A stretch of 64,000 nucleotides of DNA. It comes from an uncultured Endomicrobiia bacterium (GTDB lineage: Bacteria > Elusimicrobiota > Endomicrobiia > DTEH01). Of the stretch, positions 53,032 to 62,211 are shown one piece after another. The position numbers and the translations under genes are program-made. Each line of letters opens with the position of its first letter. The first letter of the stretch is position 1. The stretch lies in the NCBI GenBank assembly GCA_937928765.1, contig CALFVX010000006.1, positions 41,549 through 105,548 on the forward strand. The letters are read 5' to 3'. Under the pieces are notes generated by a model. The model was not told the origin of the DNA and made no database searches. It saw nothing but the letters and a program-made list of their open reading frames with translations.

Positions 53032-54117
53032 TTAAACATATCTCACATATAAAAACACTCCAATAATAAAAAATAAAATGTTTGGTATCCAAACAGAAAT
53101 TATCGGATTTATAATATTTAATTCTCCTAATGTTCTTAAAAAAGATAATAAAACCCAGTAAATAATCAATGCTAAAATAGTATATATAAAACTTGTAAAC
53201 TTTCCATATTGCGAATATATATTTTGTCCTAAAGATAAAGATAATAAAATTAAGATAAAATTTAAAAAAGCAATAGAATATCTAAAACTTATCTCAGATA
53301 AAATTCTTGCTGAATTTTGTCCTCTTAGTTTTAAAGTTTTTAAAATATTTTTTAATTCTTTTAAGTTTAAAAAATCTAGCTGTAGTGAAGAATAGTCATA
53401 CTGAAATTCTTCAATACCTATTAATAGAGGATATTCATATCTCAAAACCGATTTTTCTTTTAAAAATTTGTTATCTTTAAATTCTCGGATTATACAGTTT
53501 TCTAAAATTAAAATTTTTTCATATTTTTTAGCATATGGTGAGATAATTTGTTTGTTTAAATTATTTTGGTTGTCATATTTTTCTATAATTATATTTTTTG
53601 CTTCAAAAGATTTGTTGTTATATTCTTTTATAAAAACAAAACAACTGTTTATGTCGTCATAGTAAAATAGATCTTTTAAATCTTCTATTTGTGAAGGTTG
53701 GTTTTTAATTTTTTCATTAAAAATTTTTTGTGAAATTAAAAATCCTTTTGTAGCTAATTTATCGTTTATTAAAAATGCTGAAATACTTATTAAAAGACCA
53801 ACAATTAACCATGAAATAAAAAATTTTTTTAAGTTTACACCTAATGTTTGGATAGATATAAGTTCTTTAGTGTACATAAAATTATTAATTGTAATCAATG
53901 ATGATAACATTACTGTAATAGGTAGTGTTTGCACAAACCATAATGGTATAAGTGTTGATAAATAATATAATATAATTCTCAAGTGAGGTTTAAAATGTAA
54001 AAAATCTGGTAGTCGCCAAAAAAATTCTGATGATGCAAAGATTAAAATTAAAAATAACGAGATTGGAAAAAATAATTTTAAAAATTCAGTTAATAAATAT
54101 TTTTGTAGTGTTTTCAT
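53032..54117 (-). CDS. lptG: LptF/LptG-family permease (LptG-like)
   Basis: The product is one permease of the LPS export ABC transporter that extracts LPS from the inner membrane. It has three N-terminal membrane helices (about residues 12-32, 50-75, 95-120), a periplasmic domain (about 125-265) and three C-terminal helices. SLITINNFMYTKELISIQTLG is the conserved loop that contacts the ATPase (20-residue part: LITINNFMYTKELISIQTLG). It follows its partner at 54128 with a 10-nt gap. The G/F assignment between the two is by order and is tentative. Confidence 0.83.
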   Translation of the reverse strand: MKTLQKYLLTEFLKLFFPISLFLILIFASSEFFWRLPDFLHFKPHLRIILYYLSTLIPLWFVQTLPITVMLSSLITINNFMYTKELISIQTLGVNLKKFFISWLIVGLLISISAFLINDKLATKGFLISQKIFNEKIKNQPSQIEDLKDLFYYDDINSCFVFIKEYNNKSFEAKNIIIEKYDNQNNLNKQIISPYAKKYEKILILENCIIREFKDNKFLKEKSVLRYEYPLLIGIEEFQYDYSSLQLDFLNLKELKNILKTLKLRGQNSARILSEISFRYSIAFLNFILILLSLSLGQNIYSQYGKFTSFIYTILALIIYWVLLSFLRTLGELNIINPIISVWIPNILFFIIGVFLYVRYV

Positions 54118-54127
54118 AAAAAATCGA

Positions 54128-55228
54128 TTAGTTGTTTGAAAAAATGTTTAGTATGAAATAAACAGCAAATAGTGTGATATTAGGTATTTGTAAAATTAAA
54201 AATGTTAAAATAAAAGAAACAGTAATTTTTATATTTTCTATTACTGATAAACTTGTAGATAACAAAAAATAATATATAATTATAATTAAGATAGAGTAAA
54301 CAAAACTTAACGGTTTTGCACTTTTTTTGATTTTCAATGATAAAACTATACTTAAAAGTGTAAAAACAACTATACTTATAGATATTGAATATCTTAGGAA
54401 ATATTCAGAAAGTATTCTTATTTTATAGCTGTCATTTTTAGAATAGTTGTATTCATTTATTAACTCTTTGTTAGTCATTTCACGAAATGTTTTTGTTTCA
54501 TTGAAAAATTTTGTTATTTTTGAGTTGTGGATTATAAATATATATTTTTCAAATATTATATGGATCAAATCTTTAAAGTTGTTTGTATTAATAGTTGTAA
54601 TTTTACCATTGTATAGTTCAAATATTATATTATCATTTATATCATTTGAAACTTTTGCAGATTTTGCAAAAATTGTCTGTATTAAATTTTCTTCTTTTAA
54701 AAAAGTTTCAATAAAAACATTTTGTAATTCATTGTTTTTGGCTGATTTTATAAAAATTTTTTTGTTGTCTAATTTAAGTAGTGAATTGTCTGAAAATTTC
54801 ATATACGGTTTTGATAAAATAAAATTAAAATACAAAGATTTAAAACTTTTATAACTTTTAGGTATTAAGTCAGTATTAAAATAAAATAAAAGAAAAGAAA
54901 ACATAAGTGATAAAAATATAACATTTTTAGTATAAAAAAATTTTTTTAATCCCATAGTTTGTATTACTGTAAGTTCTTTTGATTCGTTTAATGTAGAAAA
55001 TGTCAACAAAGTAGAAACAAGAAATGTTGTAGGTAATGCAAGCGGAATAATACTAGGAAATAAAAATAGAAATAATTTTATTACTACAAATATATTAGGT
55101 TTGCGTGTGAGGATTGGATTAATAATCTGATATATATAATTTAAATAAAACAAGGTTGACACAAGACAAAAATAAATAAAAAAATTTGATAAAAAATTTT
55201 TTAATATGTATCTGTTGATTGTTTTCAC
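54128..55228 (-). CDS. lptF: LptF/LptG-family permease (LptF-like)
   Basis: This is the second LPS-export permease, with the same 3+3 helix layout and a periplasmic beta-jellyroll between (about residues 125-265). TLLTFSTLNESKELTVIQTM is the cytoplasmic loop motif. At 366 residues it has normal length. It is transcribed first, divergent from the SprA-like gene with only 97 nt between starts. lptB, lptA and lptC are not in the window. Confidence 0.82.
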   Translation of the reverse strand: MKTINRYILKNFLSNFFIYFCLVSTLFYLNYIYQIINPILTRKPNIFVVIKLFLFLFPSIIPLALPTTFLVSTLLTFSTLNESKELTVIQTMGLKKFFYTKNVIFLSLMFSFLLFYFNTDLIPKSYKSFKSLYFNFILSKPYMKFSDNSLLKLDNKKIFIKSAKNNELQNVFIETFLKEENLIQTIFAKSAKVSNDINDNIIFELYNGKITTINTNNFKDLIHIIFEKYIFIIHNSKITKFFNETKTFREMTNKELINEYNYSKNDSYKIRILSEYFLRYSISISIVVFTLLSIVLSLKIKKSAKPLSFVYSILIIIIYYFLLSTSLSVIENIKITVSFILTFLILQIPNITLFAVYFILNIFSNN

Positions 55229-55325
55229 AAAATAAAATTTCTTATAAAATGTAGAAAATTTTTTATATTTTATATAATTATACTAAATAGTTTAAAAAAT
55301 AACAATAAATTTTTGAAAAAATAAT

Positions 55326-58300
55326 GTGAACAAGAAAAAATTTTTTATTTTTCTATTAACTATTATTCATATAAATATCTTTGGTAATTTTGTTTATTCT
55401 CAGCAAGAAAAATTTGATGAAAATGATTATATAATTTCAAAAAGTAGCGATACTTTTGATAAACAAAAATTTTTTAGGTTTGATCAAAAAAAATGGAATA
55501 AAATAAGGAATCGTATTGAACAAAACTTACCTTTATATGAAGAAAAAGTTTCTACAACTACTATTCCACCTGTATTAACTCCTACAACTATAGAATTTAT
55601 TGAAGGAACACAACTTACAATCAGTGGTAGGAAGCTTATTGGAATACAAGTTAAATCTGTAAAGTATCCTGAGAAAAAAGAATATGACAGAACTGATATT
55701 AGTATGAATCAGGAATTACAAGTAGCGATACGTGGTAAAGTTGGCAACAATGTTGATGTTAACATAGATATTGATGATACCCAACCTGATAAAAGAGATA
55801 TTTTAATTTTATATCGTGGAGAAGGAGTAGAAGCGCAACCCGGTGCTGTAGGATATAAAGCTAAACCTGGTGCTTTTATACAAGAAGCAGCTTTTGGTGA
55901 TATACAGCTAAGTTTACCCAATACAGAATTTGTAGGTTATTCAAGACAGGTTTTTGGACTAAAAGTTACAGCACAGTATAACCAAGCAAGGTTGTATCTT
56001 ATAGCTTCTCAGTCAAAAGGTAATTTTGAGACAAAAAGGTTCACAGGTAAAACAGAGTTTGAACGAAAAATTTTATTTGATACTTCTTATAAAAGAAGAA
56101 AGTACTATGATCTTTCATTTAATGGGAAATATAAACCTAAAAGAGATACTGTTGAAGTTTATTTAGATACATTAGATCCATCTAGAGACCCATTTACTTT
56201 AAAAACACTTACTGGTGTTGGTTTTAATGTTTCTACTTTTACTTATACTGGGAAATTTGAAAAATTAGCATTAGGTAGAGATTATACAGTAGATTATGCT
56301 AAAGGAATTATTACTTTTAATATACCTAATAAAATTATTCAACCAAATTGGGTAATTGTTGTAAACTATGTTGATTATCAGACAGATTCAACTTTGAGTA
56401 GTTTGTTAGGAACAACAAATTATATTATTTTGAAAGATAAAGATGAAACAGAAACAATTAACTGGGAATTAAAAAATAGATATGAAATTGGTAGAACAAA
56501 TATAGTAAGAGATGATTCTACAGGAAATTTTTTATTAAAAATTACAGACAAAAGTAATCGTATATTAGATCCTGCAGTTGATAAAATTCAACCTGGAGAT
56601 AAACCAGTTCCTGTGTATCAATCAGTTAATGCAGCAGATATAATAGTAGATTTTGAAAATGGCGAATTTTATTTTCTTTCTTTGAAACCTTTTGCTGAAG
56701 ATTGTTATTACAAAACATCAATAAGTAGATACAACATTCTTGTTGAATACAGATATAGGTCTAAAACATATTTCTTAAAACCGTTTATAGTTCCATATTC
56801 AGAACAGGTTACAATTAATGGAAAACTAAAACAGAGAAATGTTGATTATTGGATTGATTATGATTCTGGTTTTATTACATTTTTAAAAGAAGAAGAAATT
56901 ACAGAAACTTCTATAATTGAGGCAAGTTATGAATATAGTATGTTAGGATTGCAAGCTGGCGAAACGATAGCTGGAGCAAGGTTAGAACTTCCTTTAGCAA
57001 GTAAGTTGTTTGTTGGAAGCAGTTGGATTGGTAGCATACCTTCAAAAGGAGGGAATGTTCCTGATGTAAGATCAACTCCAAGTTCTCTAAATGTATGGGA
57101 GGCGGATACTAGATTAGTTGATTTCAAAATACCACTTTTACCGTTTAAGATAAATTCTTTCTCAGCAGAATATGCTGAAAGTGAAAAAAATCCTAATATT
57201 TGGGATAAAGCAATTATTGAAAATATGGAAGGGATTACTTTAGAAGATAACATTTCAACTTACAAACACATGTGGTATTACTCTTCATGTAGTGATATTT
57301 ATATTCCTGGAACATATGATGTTGGTTCTGACAAAATTATAGGCGGTGAACTTAATTGGGAAAATGAAGATTTAAAATCTACAGATATAAATCCTAACAA
57401 AACAACAACAGTTGATAAACAGCAGGTTTTAAAGATTAATTACAATTTATATCATTCTTCTGAAGTTGCAATGGTGTATCAATTCTCAAAGATAGGTTTA
57501 GATTTCACAAAAAAACTTTATATTGAAGCAGAGATTTACAGCGATGCTAAAGGTGGACAGTTATATTTAGATTTAGGTCAATTAAGTGAAGATATCGATC
57601 AAGATGGTATATTAGATACAGAAGATAAGAATAAAAATGGTGTATTAGATTTAGATGAAGATACAGGTTTTGAGTATAATTTAGGAAATAGCAAATATTA
57701 TATAAATACCGGCAATGGTAAGTTAGATACTGAAGATTTAGATGGTGATAATGCTTTAAACACTGTAGATAAGTTAGCAGGAAGTTATAAACTAGCAGAT
57801 TTAGATTTTAATGGTTGGATTTCGACTCGTGTTGTTGTGGAAGTTTCAAATAAAATACTATGGAGTTCTGTAAAACATTTAAGGTTAAGAATTAAAGGAC
57901 ATAAAAAATCTGGTGTTATAAAGATTGCAAAAATCTCTGTTGTAGGCAATAAATTTGAAGTATTAACATCTACTACTACGAAAATCTATGCTGTTAATAA
58001 TGAAAATGATAAAGAATATCAGAAACTCTCAGAATTAAAAGATTATTCTTCTATTTATGGAACACAATTTGAAGAAAAAAATTTTGAACAATCATTAGCG
58101 ATAGAATATAATTTTAATGCAACCAACTCTTCTTCTGTGGTAAGTTTGTTGTATAGCAGAGCAATAAATTTTACATATCATCACAAACTTAATTTCTTTT
58201 TATTTAACAAAACAGCAAATGATGTTGTGTTTAAATTTCGTGCTTATACTGATAACAATAACTATTTTGAATATTCTACAACTACTTTAAAACTGCCATT

Positions 58301-60560
58301 GAATAAATGGGTTAAGTTTACTATTGATCAGGTTGATTTAAATTATGATAATATTCCAGATGAATGGGATATTAAAGATGATAATAATTCCTCAGGTTTA
58401 TGTAAACGGATAGGAAATGCAAATTTGCAAGCAATAACTAAGATTGAGATAATTATAGAAAATACATCCTCTTTACCACAAAAAGGAATAATTTATGTTA
58501 ATGATATCTATCTTTCAGATAGTTGGAAACGAAAAGGTATTGCAAGAAAGTTAGAACTAAATATGTCAATTCCTGGCTGGATAAATTTTGGTGGTAAAAC
58601 AAGAAGCGTAGACAGAAATTTTGAAACATTTAGTTCTGCTATAACAAATCAGGATAACATTACAAACGCTGGATATTTAGATTTTGTGAAACTAAAATTT
58701 GTTCCGATGAATTTTCAAGGAAAACAAGAACAGACAATAACTCCTTCTGCTATAGAATCCGGAGATTTAGTTTCTACTATTGAGGAAGGCAAGAAAATAT
58801 ATACTGAAGGAAGTTTTAATACAACTATTAATATTTCAAAATTACCTAGGTTAGGTTTTAATTATACAAAATCTTTAAGTTCAACTACTGCATTAGCAAG
58901 GACTGATATGAAGGATGGTTATTGGACAACTTTAAGTTATACAAATCCTGTTTCAAAGTACATACCATTAGAAAGCATTTCTGTTAAATATGGAGAAGAA
59001 AAATTTTTACTTTATCCATGGAAGATTAATTTTTCTACATATACTATTAATTCTAATGTAGATAACACAAGAAATATTAGTGTTAATTTTCCGTTTAATT
59101 TTTGGAATTTGCTTAATTTAAATCTTTCTTTAGGGACAGCACATACTTTTACTGAATTAAGAATTTTTAACAAGAAAATAGATGAAGATTTAATAGTTCC
59201 ACAACTTTCTAATAACGATCTTTGGGATTATTATAATAAATTAACTTTTTTTTCTTTTTATAATTTACAAAAAACATATGAAATTTATTATACCTCCTAC
59301 TCTGTAGTGATAAGTTCTTATGAGAAGCGTACAGAATGGAATACAGATTTAAATTCTACAATTAACATACTAACATTTTTTAAACCTAATTTAGGTTATA
59401 AAATTAATGTAGTCGAAGATTATAATTATTCTGCGTCTACACGAACTAAAGATGTTTTACGTAATGCAACAGGTTCTTTAGGAGTAAGTTTTATGCCTAA
59501 GGATGTGCTAAATATAAAACATATACAAAGTTTAAGATTGTATTATAATTTTTCTCTTACTGCTGCAGATAAATATGAAAAATTACCAAAAGATTTTCCA
59601 ATGATAGATTTTTATAATATGAGAAATTTAAATTTGTTATGGTATAAAACAGATATAGCAACAATTACAGTTTTTAGAACAAAATTTTTTGAACGAAAAG
59701 AACAGAAATTGCAAAGTGGTTGGAAGTTTTTTGAAGGTATCCCTTTTAAAGGGCCGGTTTTTTTCCTTAGTAAAACAGATTTGAATTTATCCTACTCTGA
59801 TGCTATAGAAGAAAAAGAAGAAACACAGACAAAAACTTATACTTACACAAAAGTATGGCCTGATTTTACATTGTCATTTTATGATATAGAAAATATTGCA
59901 GAATATATTGTTAAAAAACAAAGTGTTGTAAAAGATACAAAACTTGATATAAATTATACTTATAGAACTACCGAGGTAAAAAAAATAAGTTTTGAAAGAA
60001 CTATAAGACATAAAGAGATGTTAAGCTTTAGTTTGTTTAAAGAATACCAGATTTTGTCAAGTTATGAAAATATTTTTTCTGATGTATATAGTCACATTTT
60101 AGATCTTATTACTTCTAAATCGTATACTGATATTATAGGTTTGCAAGTAGGATTGCCATTTTTTGGTCAAAGGTTAACACCAAGATATGAATATAGAAAA
60201 GACTATGCTGAAGATTCTCGCAAATTGCCAACAAAAGATCTTACAACACATACTTTTGCTGTTTCATATTATGCAGATATTGTTCCACAACAAGGAATAA
60301 ATTTTTTTGGTAAATTATTACCTTTAAAAAATAGATTAAGGATAAATTCTACTCTACAATATGTTAGAAAAGAAAGTCCTATTGATATAAATAAAACAAA
60401 TACAGACAAAATTTCGATTTCATCAAAACTAGATTATGATATATCAAGATATATAAATATTTCTTTATCCTTAGGTGGTGATGCAAATGTCAACCGTGTG
60501 GTCAAAACAGAGACAAATTATAGTTATTTTTTAGGAGCAGAGGTTATAATAAGATTCTAA
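55326..60560 (+). CDS. SprA-like giant outer-membrane protein (putative T9SS translocon)
   Basis: The 1744-residue protein begins with a signal peptide (1-24) and has long amphipathic beta-strand stretches to the end (LGAEVIIRF). SprA-like features include an N-terminal INGxxLxxxxVDYxID-type pattern (here NGKLKQRNVDYWIDYDSGFI), a WDKAIIENMEG segment comparable to SprA's DDFEG region, and an Asp-rich calcium-binding-like insert (DIDQDGILDTEDKNKNGVLD, about residues 755-800). SprA in Bacteroidota forms the T9SS outer-membrane pore and is about 2400 residues, so this is a shorter relative. The GTG start at 55326 is the only fitting one, with no clear Shine-Dalgarno. Other giant barrels remain possible. 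Confidence 0.68.
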   Translation: MNKKKFFIFLLTIIHINIFGNFVYSQQEKFDENDYIISKSSDTFDKQKFFRFDQKKWNKIRNRIEQNLPLYEEKVSTTTIPPVLTPTTIEFIEGTQLTISGRKLIGIQVKSVKYPEKKEYDRTDISMNQELQVAIRGKVGNNVDVNIDIDDTQPDKRDILILYRGEGVEAQPGAVGYKAKPGAFIQEAAFGDIQLSLPNTEFVGYSRQVFGLKVTAQYNQARLYLIASQSKGNFETKRFTGKTEFERKILFDTSYKRRKYYDLSFNGKYKPKRDTVEVYLDTLDPSRDPFTLKTLTGVGFNVSTFTYTGKFEKLALGRDYTVDYAKGIITFNIPNKIIQPNWVIVVNYVDYQTDSTLSSLLGTTNYIILKDKDETETINWELKNRYEIGRTNIVRDDSTGNFLLKITDKSNRILDPAVDKIQPGDKPVPVYQSVNAADIIVDFENGEFYFLSLKPFAEDCYYKTSISRYNILVEYRYRSKTYFLKPFIVPYSEQVTINGKLKQRNVDYWIDYDSGFITFLKEEEITETSIIEASYEYSMLGLQAGETIAGARLELPLASKLFVGSSWIGSIPSKGGNVPDVRSTPSSLNVWEADTRLVDFKIPLLPFKINSFSAEYAESEKNPNIWDKAIIENMEGITLEDNISTYKHMWYYSSCSDIYIPGTYDVGSDKIIGGELNWENEDLKSTDINPNKTTTVDKQQVLKINYNLYHSSEVAMVYQFSKIGLDFTKKLYIEAEIYSDAKGGQLYLDLGQLSEDIDQDGILDTEDKNKNGVLDLDEDTGFEYNLGNSKYYINTGNGKLDTEDLDGDNALNTVDKLAGSYKLADLDFNGWISTRVVVEVSNKILWSSVKHLRLRIKGHKKSGVIKIAKISVVGNKFEVLTSTTTKIYAVNNENDKEYQKLSELKDYSSIYGTQFEEKNFEQSLAIEYNFNATNSSSVVSLLYSRAINFTYHHKLNFFLFNKTANDVVFKFRAYTDNNNYFEYSTTTLKLPLNKWVKFTIDQVDLNYDNIPDEWDIKDDNNSSGLCKRIGNANLQAITKIEIIIENTSSLPQKGIIYVNDIYLSDSWKRKGIARKLELNMSIPGWINFGGKTRSVDRNFETFSSAITNQDNITNAGYLDFVKLKFVPMNFQGKQEQTITPSAIESGDLVSTIEEGKKIYTEGSFNTTINISKLPRLGFNYTKSLSSTTALARTDMKDGYWTTLSYTNPVSKYIPLESISVKYGEEKFLLYPWKINFSTYTINSNVDNTRNISVNFPFNFWNLLNLNLSLGTAHTFTELRIFNKKIDEDLIVPQLSNNDLWDYYNKLTFFSFYNLQKTYEIYYTSYSVVISSYEKRTEWNTDLNSTINILTFFKPNLGYKINVVEDYNYSASTRTKDVLRNATGSLGVSFMPKDVLNIKHIQSLRLYYNFSLTAADKYEKLPKDFPMIDFYNMRNLNLLWYKTDIATITVFRTKFFERKEQKLQSGWKFFEGIPFKGPVFFLSKTDLNLSYSDAIEEKEETQTKTYTYTKVWPDFTLSFYDIENIAEYIVKKQSVVKDTKLDINYTYRTTEVKKISFERTIRHKEMLSFSLFKEYQILSSYENIFSDVYSHILDLITSKSYTDIIGLQVGLPFFGQRLTPRYEYRKDYAEDSRKLPTKDLTTHTFAVSYYADIVPQQGINFFGKLLPLKNRLRINSTLQYVRKESPIDINKTNTDKISISSKLDYDISRYINISLSLGGDANVNRVVKTETNYSYFLGAEVIIRF

Positions 60561-60634
60561 AAATGTTGAAAATATTTATAGATTTGTTGTAAAATTAAAC
60601 ATTTTAATTTAAAAAGAAAGGAGAAATTAAAAAT

Positions 60635-61306
60635 ATGAAGTTATTTTTAGATTCAGCAAATATAGAAGAAATAAAAAATATAAAAGAGTTAGGTATTCTT
60701 AATGGTATTACTACAAATCCAACTTTGCTTGCTAAGCAGCTTTTAAATATTACATCAGATCCGTTTAAAGAATCAAAAAAAGTTTTAGAAGAAATTTGTA
60801 AAATCATAGATGTAGAAATTTTAGCAGAACCTGTATCTACAGAATACAAAAAAATTGTTGAAGAAAGTTTACAATTGCTAAAAATTTCGCCAAAACAAAT
60901 TGTAGCTAAAATACCTTTAACTTCTGAAGGATTAAAAGCAGTAAAAGAATTAAAACAAAAAAATTTTAAAACAGCATTTACTTTAATATTTTCTTTAAAC
61001 CAAGCGTTAATTGCAGCAATGGCTGAAGTTGACTATATATGCCCGTTTGTAGGAAGATTAGACGATATTGGACAAATAGGAACAGATCTTATTAAAGAGA
61101 TAATGCAGGTTTATAAATTATATAATGTAAAAACAAAAGTTATTGTTGCTTCAGTAAGAAATGTTGAACATATAAAAAAATCAGCACAATACGGCGCTGA
61201 TTTTGTAACAGTCCCTTATAAACTTATATATGAGATGTTATCACATGAGCTTACAACAAAAGGTATACAAAAGTTTATAGATGATTGGAATAAAGTTTTA
61301 ATATAA
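60635..61306 (+). CDS. Transaldolase / fructose-6-phosphate aldolase (small TalC type)
   Basis: The enzyme belongs to the compact transaldolase family of the pentose phosphate pathway. MKLFLDSANIEEIK opens the protein and GITTNPTLLAK is the family signature. The Schiff-base Lys is in IVAKIPLTSEG (about residue 90), and VASVRNVEHI with the C-terminal GIQKFIDDW complete it. At 223 residues it belongs to the short subfamily, where transaldolase and fructose-6-phosphate aldolase cannot be separated by eye. AAAGGAGAAA precedes the ATG. It is the last gene with typical local composition before the atypical segment. Confidence 0.93.
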   Translation: MKLFLDSANIEEIKNIKELGILNGITTNPTLLAKQLLNITSDPFKESKKVLEEICKIIDVEILAEPVSTEYKKIVEESLQLLKISPKQIVAKIPLTSEGLKAVKELKQKNFKTAFTLIFSLNQALIAAMAEVDYICPFVGRLDDIGQIGTDLIKEIMQVYKLYNVKTKVIVASVRNVEHIKKSAQYGADFVTVPYKLIYEMLSHELTTKGIQKFIDDWNKVLI

Positions 61307-61447
61307 GTTAGTTTTAGTATAAAAGCAACAATTTTTCTTTTTTTGACTAATGAAGAGTTTTATTTTTTAGATATTTTTAAAATTTTTGGTTTAGAAAATT
61401 GAAAATTTAATCCGGCTGTGTGTATTTGTAAAAATCTTTACCCTGTT

Positions 61448-61469
61448 AAATTTGCGTAGCAAATTTTTT
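61448..61469 (+). terminator. Hairpin with T-run, possible terminator
   Basis: AAATTTGC-GTA-GCAAATTT followed by TTT forms a compact hairpin. It is about 140 nt past the transaldolase stop and is the first element of the compositionally different segment, so it may belong to that segment rather than to talC. Confidence 0.5.
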
Positions 61470-61507
61470 CGAGGCGAACCGATTTTATTAACGGATTTTG
61501 CGTTTGG

Positions 61508-61555
61508 ACTTTCCACATAACATTTCTTTCGCAGGCTTTGCGCGAAAGTGGAAGT
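61508..61555. repeat. Imperfect inverted repeat with GC-rich core
   Basis: CTTTCGC (61526-61532) pairs with GCGAAAG (61542-61548). The flanks TTCCAC and GTGGAA extend the pairing with an interior loop. Strong hairpins like this are rare in the rest of the window. The function is unknown. Confidence 0.5.
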
Positions 61556-61583
61556 GAAAAGGACGATTTTGAGTTTTTCTAAT

Positions 61584-62090
61584 TTAATACAGCCAGCTTT
61601 TATACTCTGCTGTGGCATCTTTCATATCTTCATAAAGCCATACCATACGGTCAGCAAACCAAAGTTTGCTTATAACAAGAACAACACCGCCAAAAATAGT
61701 AAAACATAAATCCAAAATTATTACACCCAGAACAAAGAAAATTCCTCCAATTGCTGCCACAAGGGAAAGAATATTAGGAACATATCGATGATGAGTTGGA
61801 ACCGGTACGATTTTGCGGTTCATCCAGACCCATTCACCGAGAACAACTTTTGATGCCCAGTTATTTGTGTTTTTTGGTTCTGGGAAAATTCTGGGGTTAA
61901 ACCAAAGCCATAAAACCACAATAACTATCGGAATAAGCGAATAGTAGCCTAGCCAAATTCTACTCCAAAAAGCCAATCCTAAAAGCGGCACCATTGAGAA
62001 ACGAGAGTAAACACTCAAAGGATTGGAATGCCGTCTGCGTGTTTTCTCATCCATTTTGAATACCTTGGCTATTTTTTGTTCAAGAGTCAT
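61584..62090 (-). CDS. DUF6653-like integral membrane protein
   Basis: The 168-residue protein contains RRRHSNPLSVYSRF, then FWSRIWLGYYSLIPIVIV and LWFNPRIFPEP, a pattern I associate with the DUF6653 family. Four hydrophobic segments are visible. The function is unknown. I place the start at the ATG 62090 (MTLEQ) because the upstream 23 residues of the track ORF are read from another gene remnant in a different frame. Its sequence is visibly richer in G+C than the neighbours before 61.3 kb, suggesting horizontal origin. Confidence 0.6.
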   Translation of the reverse strand: MTLEQKIAKVFKMDEKTRRRHSNPLSVYSRFSMVPLLGLAFWSRIWLGYYSLIPIVIVVLWLWFNPRIFPEPKNTNNWASKVVLGEWVWMNRKIVPVPTHHRYVPNILSLVAAIGGIFFVLGVIILDLCFTIFGGVVLVISKLWFADRMVWLYEDMKDATAEYKSWLY

Positions 62091-62211
62091 AAAATATTTT
62101 TTCTTGCGGAATATCAATAATTTTTTTGATAAGGTTAGAGACAGTGCCTTTTGCGTCAATGCCTAAAATTTTCGCTAACTCTTTTAGCGCGATTATTAAC
62201 CATATTTTTAA
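62080..62211 (-). pseudogene. Gene remnant ending in a short helical domain
   Basis: In a frame not listed in the ORF track, the minus strand reads ALKELAKILGIDAKGTVSNL and continues to a stop overlapping the next ATG. It has no start codon and is cut by a stop upstream (62212-62214). The codon pattern and the stop/start overlap with the DUF6653-like gene suggest the 3' end of a lost gene. Confidence 0.4.

Noticed and set aside
54447-54854. Plus-strand 135-aa ORF antisense to lptF
   Set aside because: The minus-strand LptF-like reading is coherent end to end; this is its shadow.
60592-60610. AAATTAAA-CAT-TTTAATTT hairpin before the transaldolase as a terminator
   Set aside because: It is purely A/T and such palindromes are expected by chance at this composition; there is no T-run after it.
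61391-61618. Minus-strand 75-aa ORF after the transaldolase
   Set aside because: It runs across two hairpins and overlaps the DUF6653-like gene end; composition and sequence show no protein family features.
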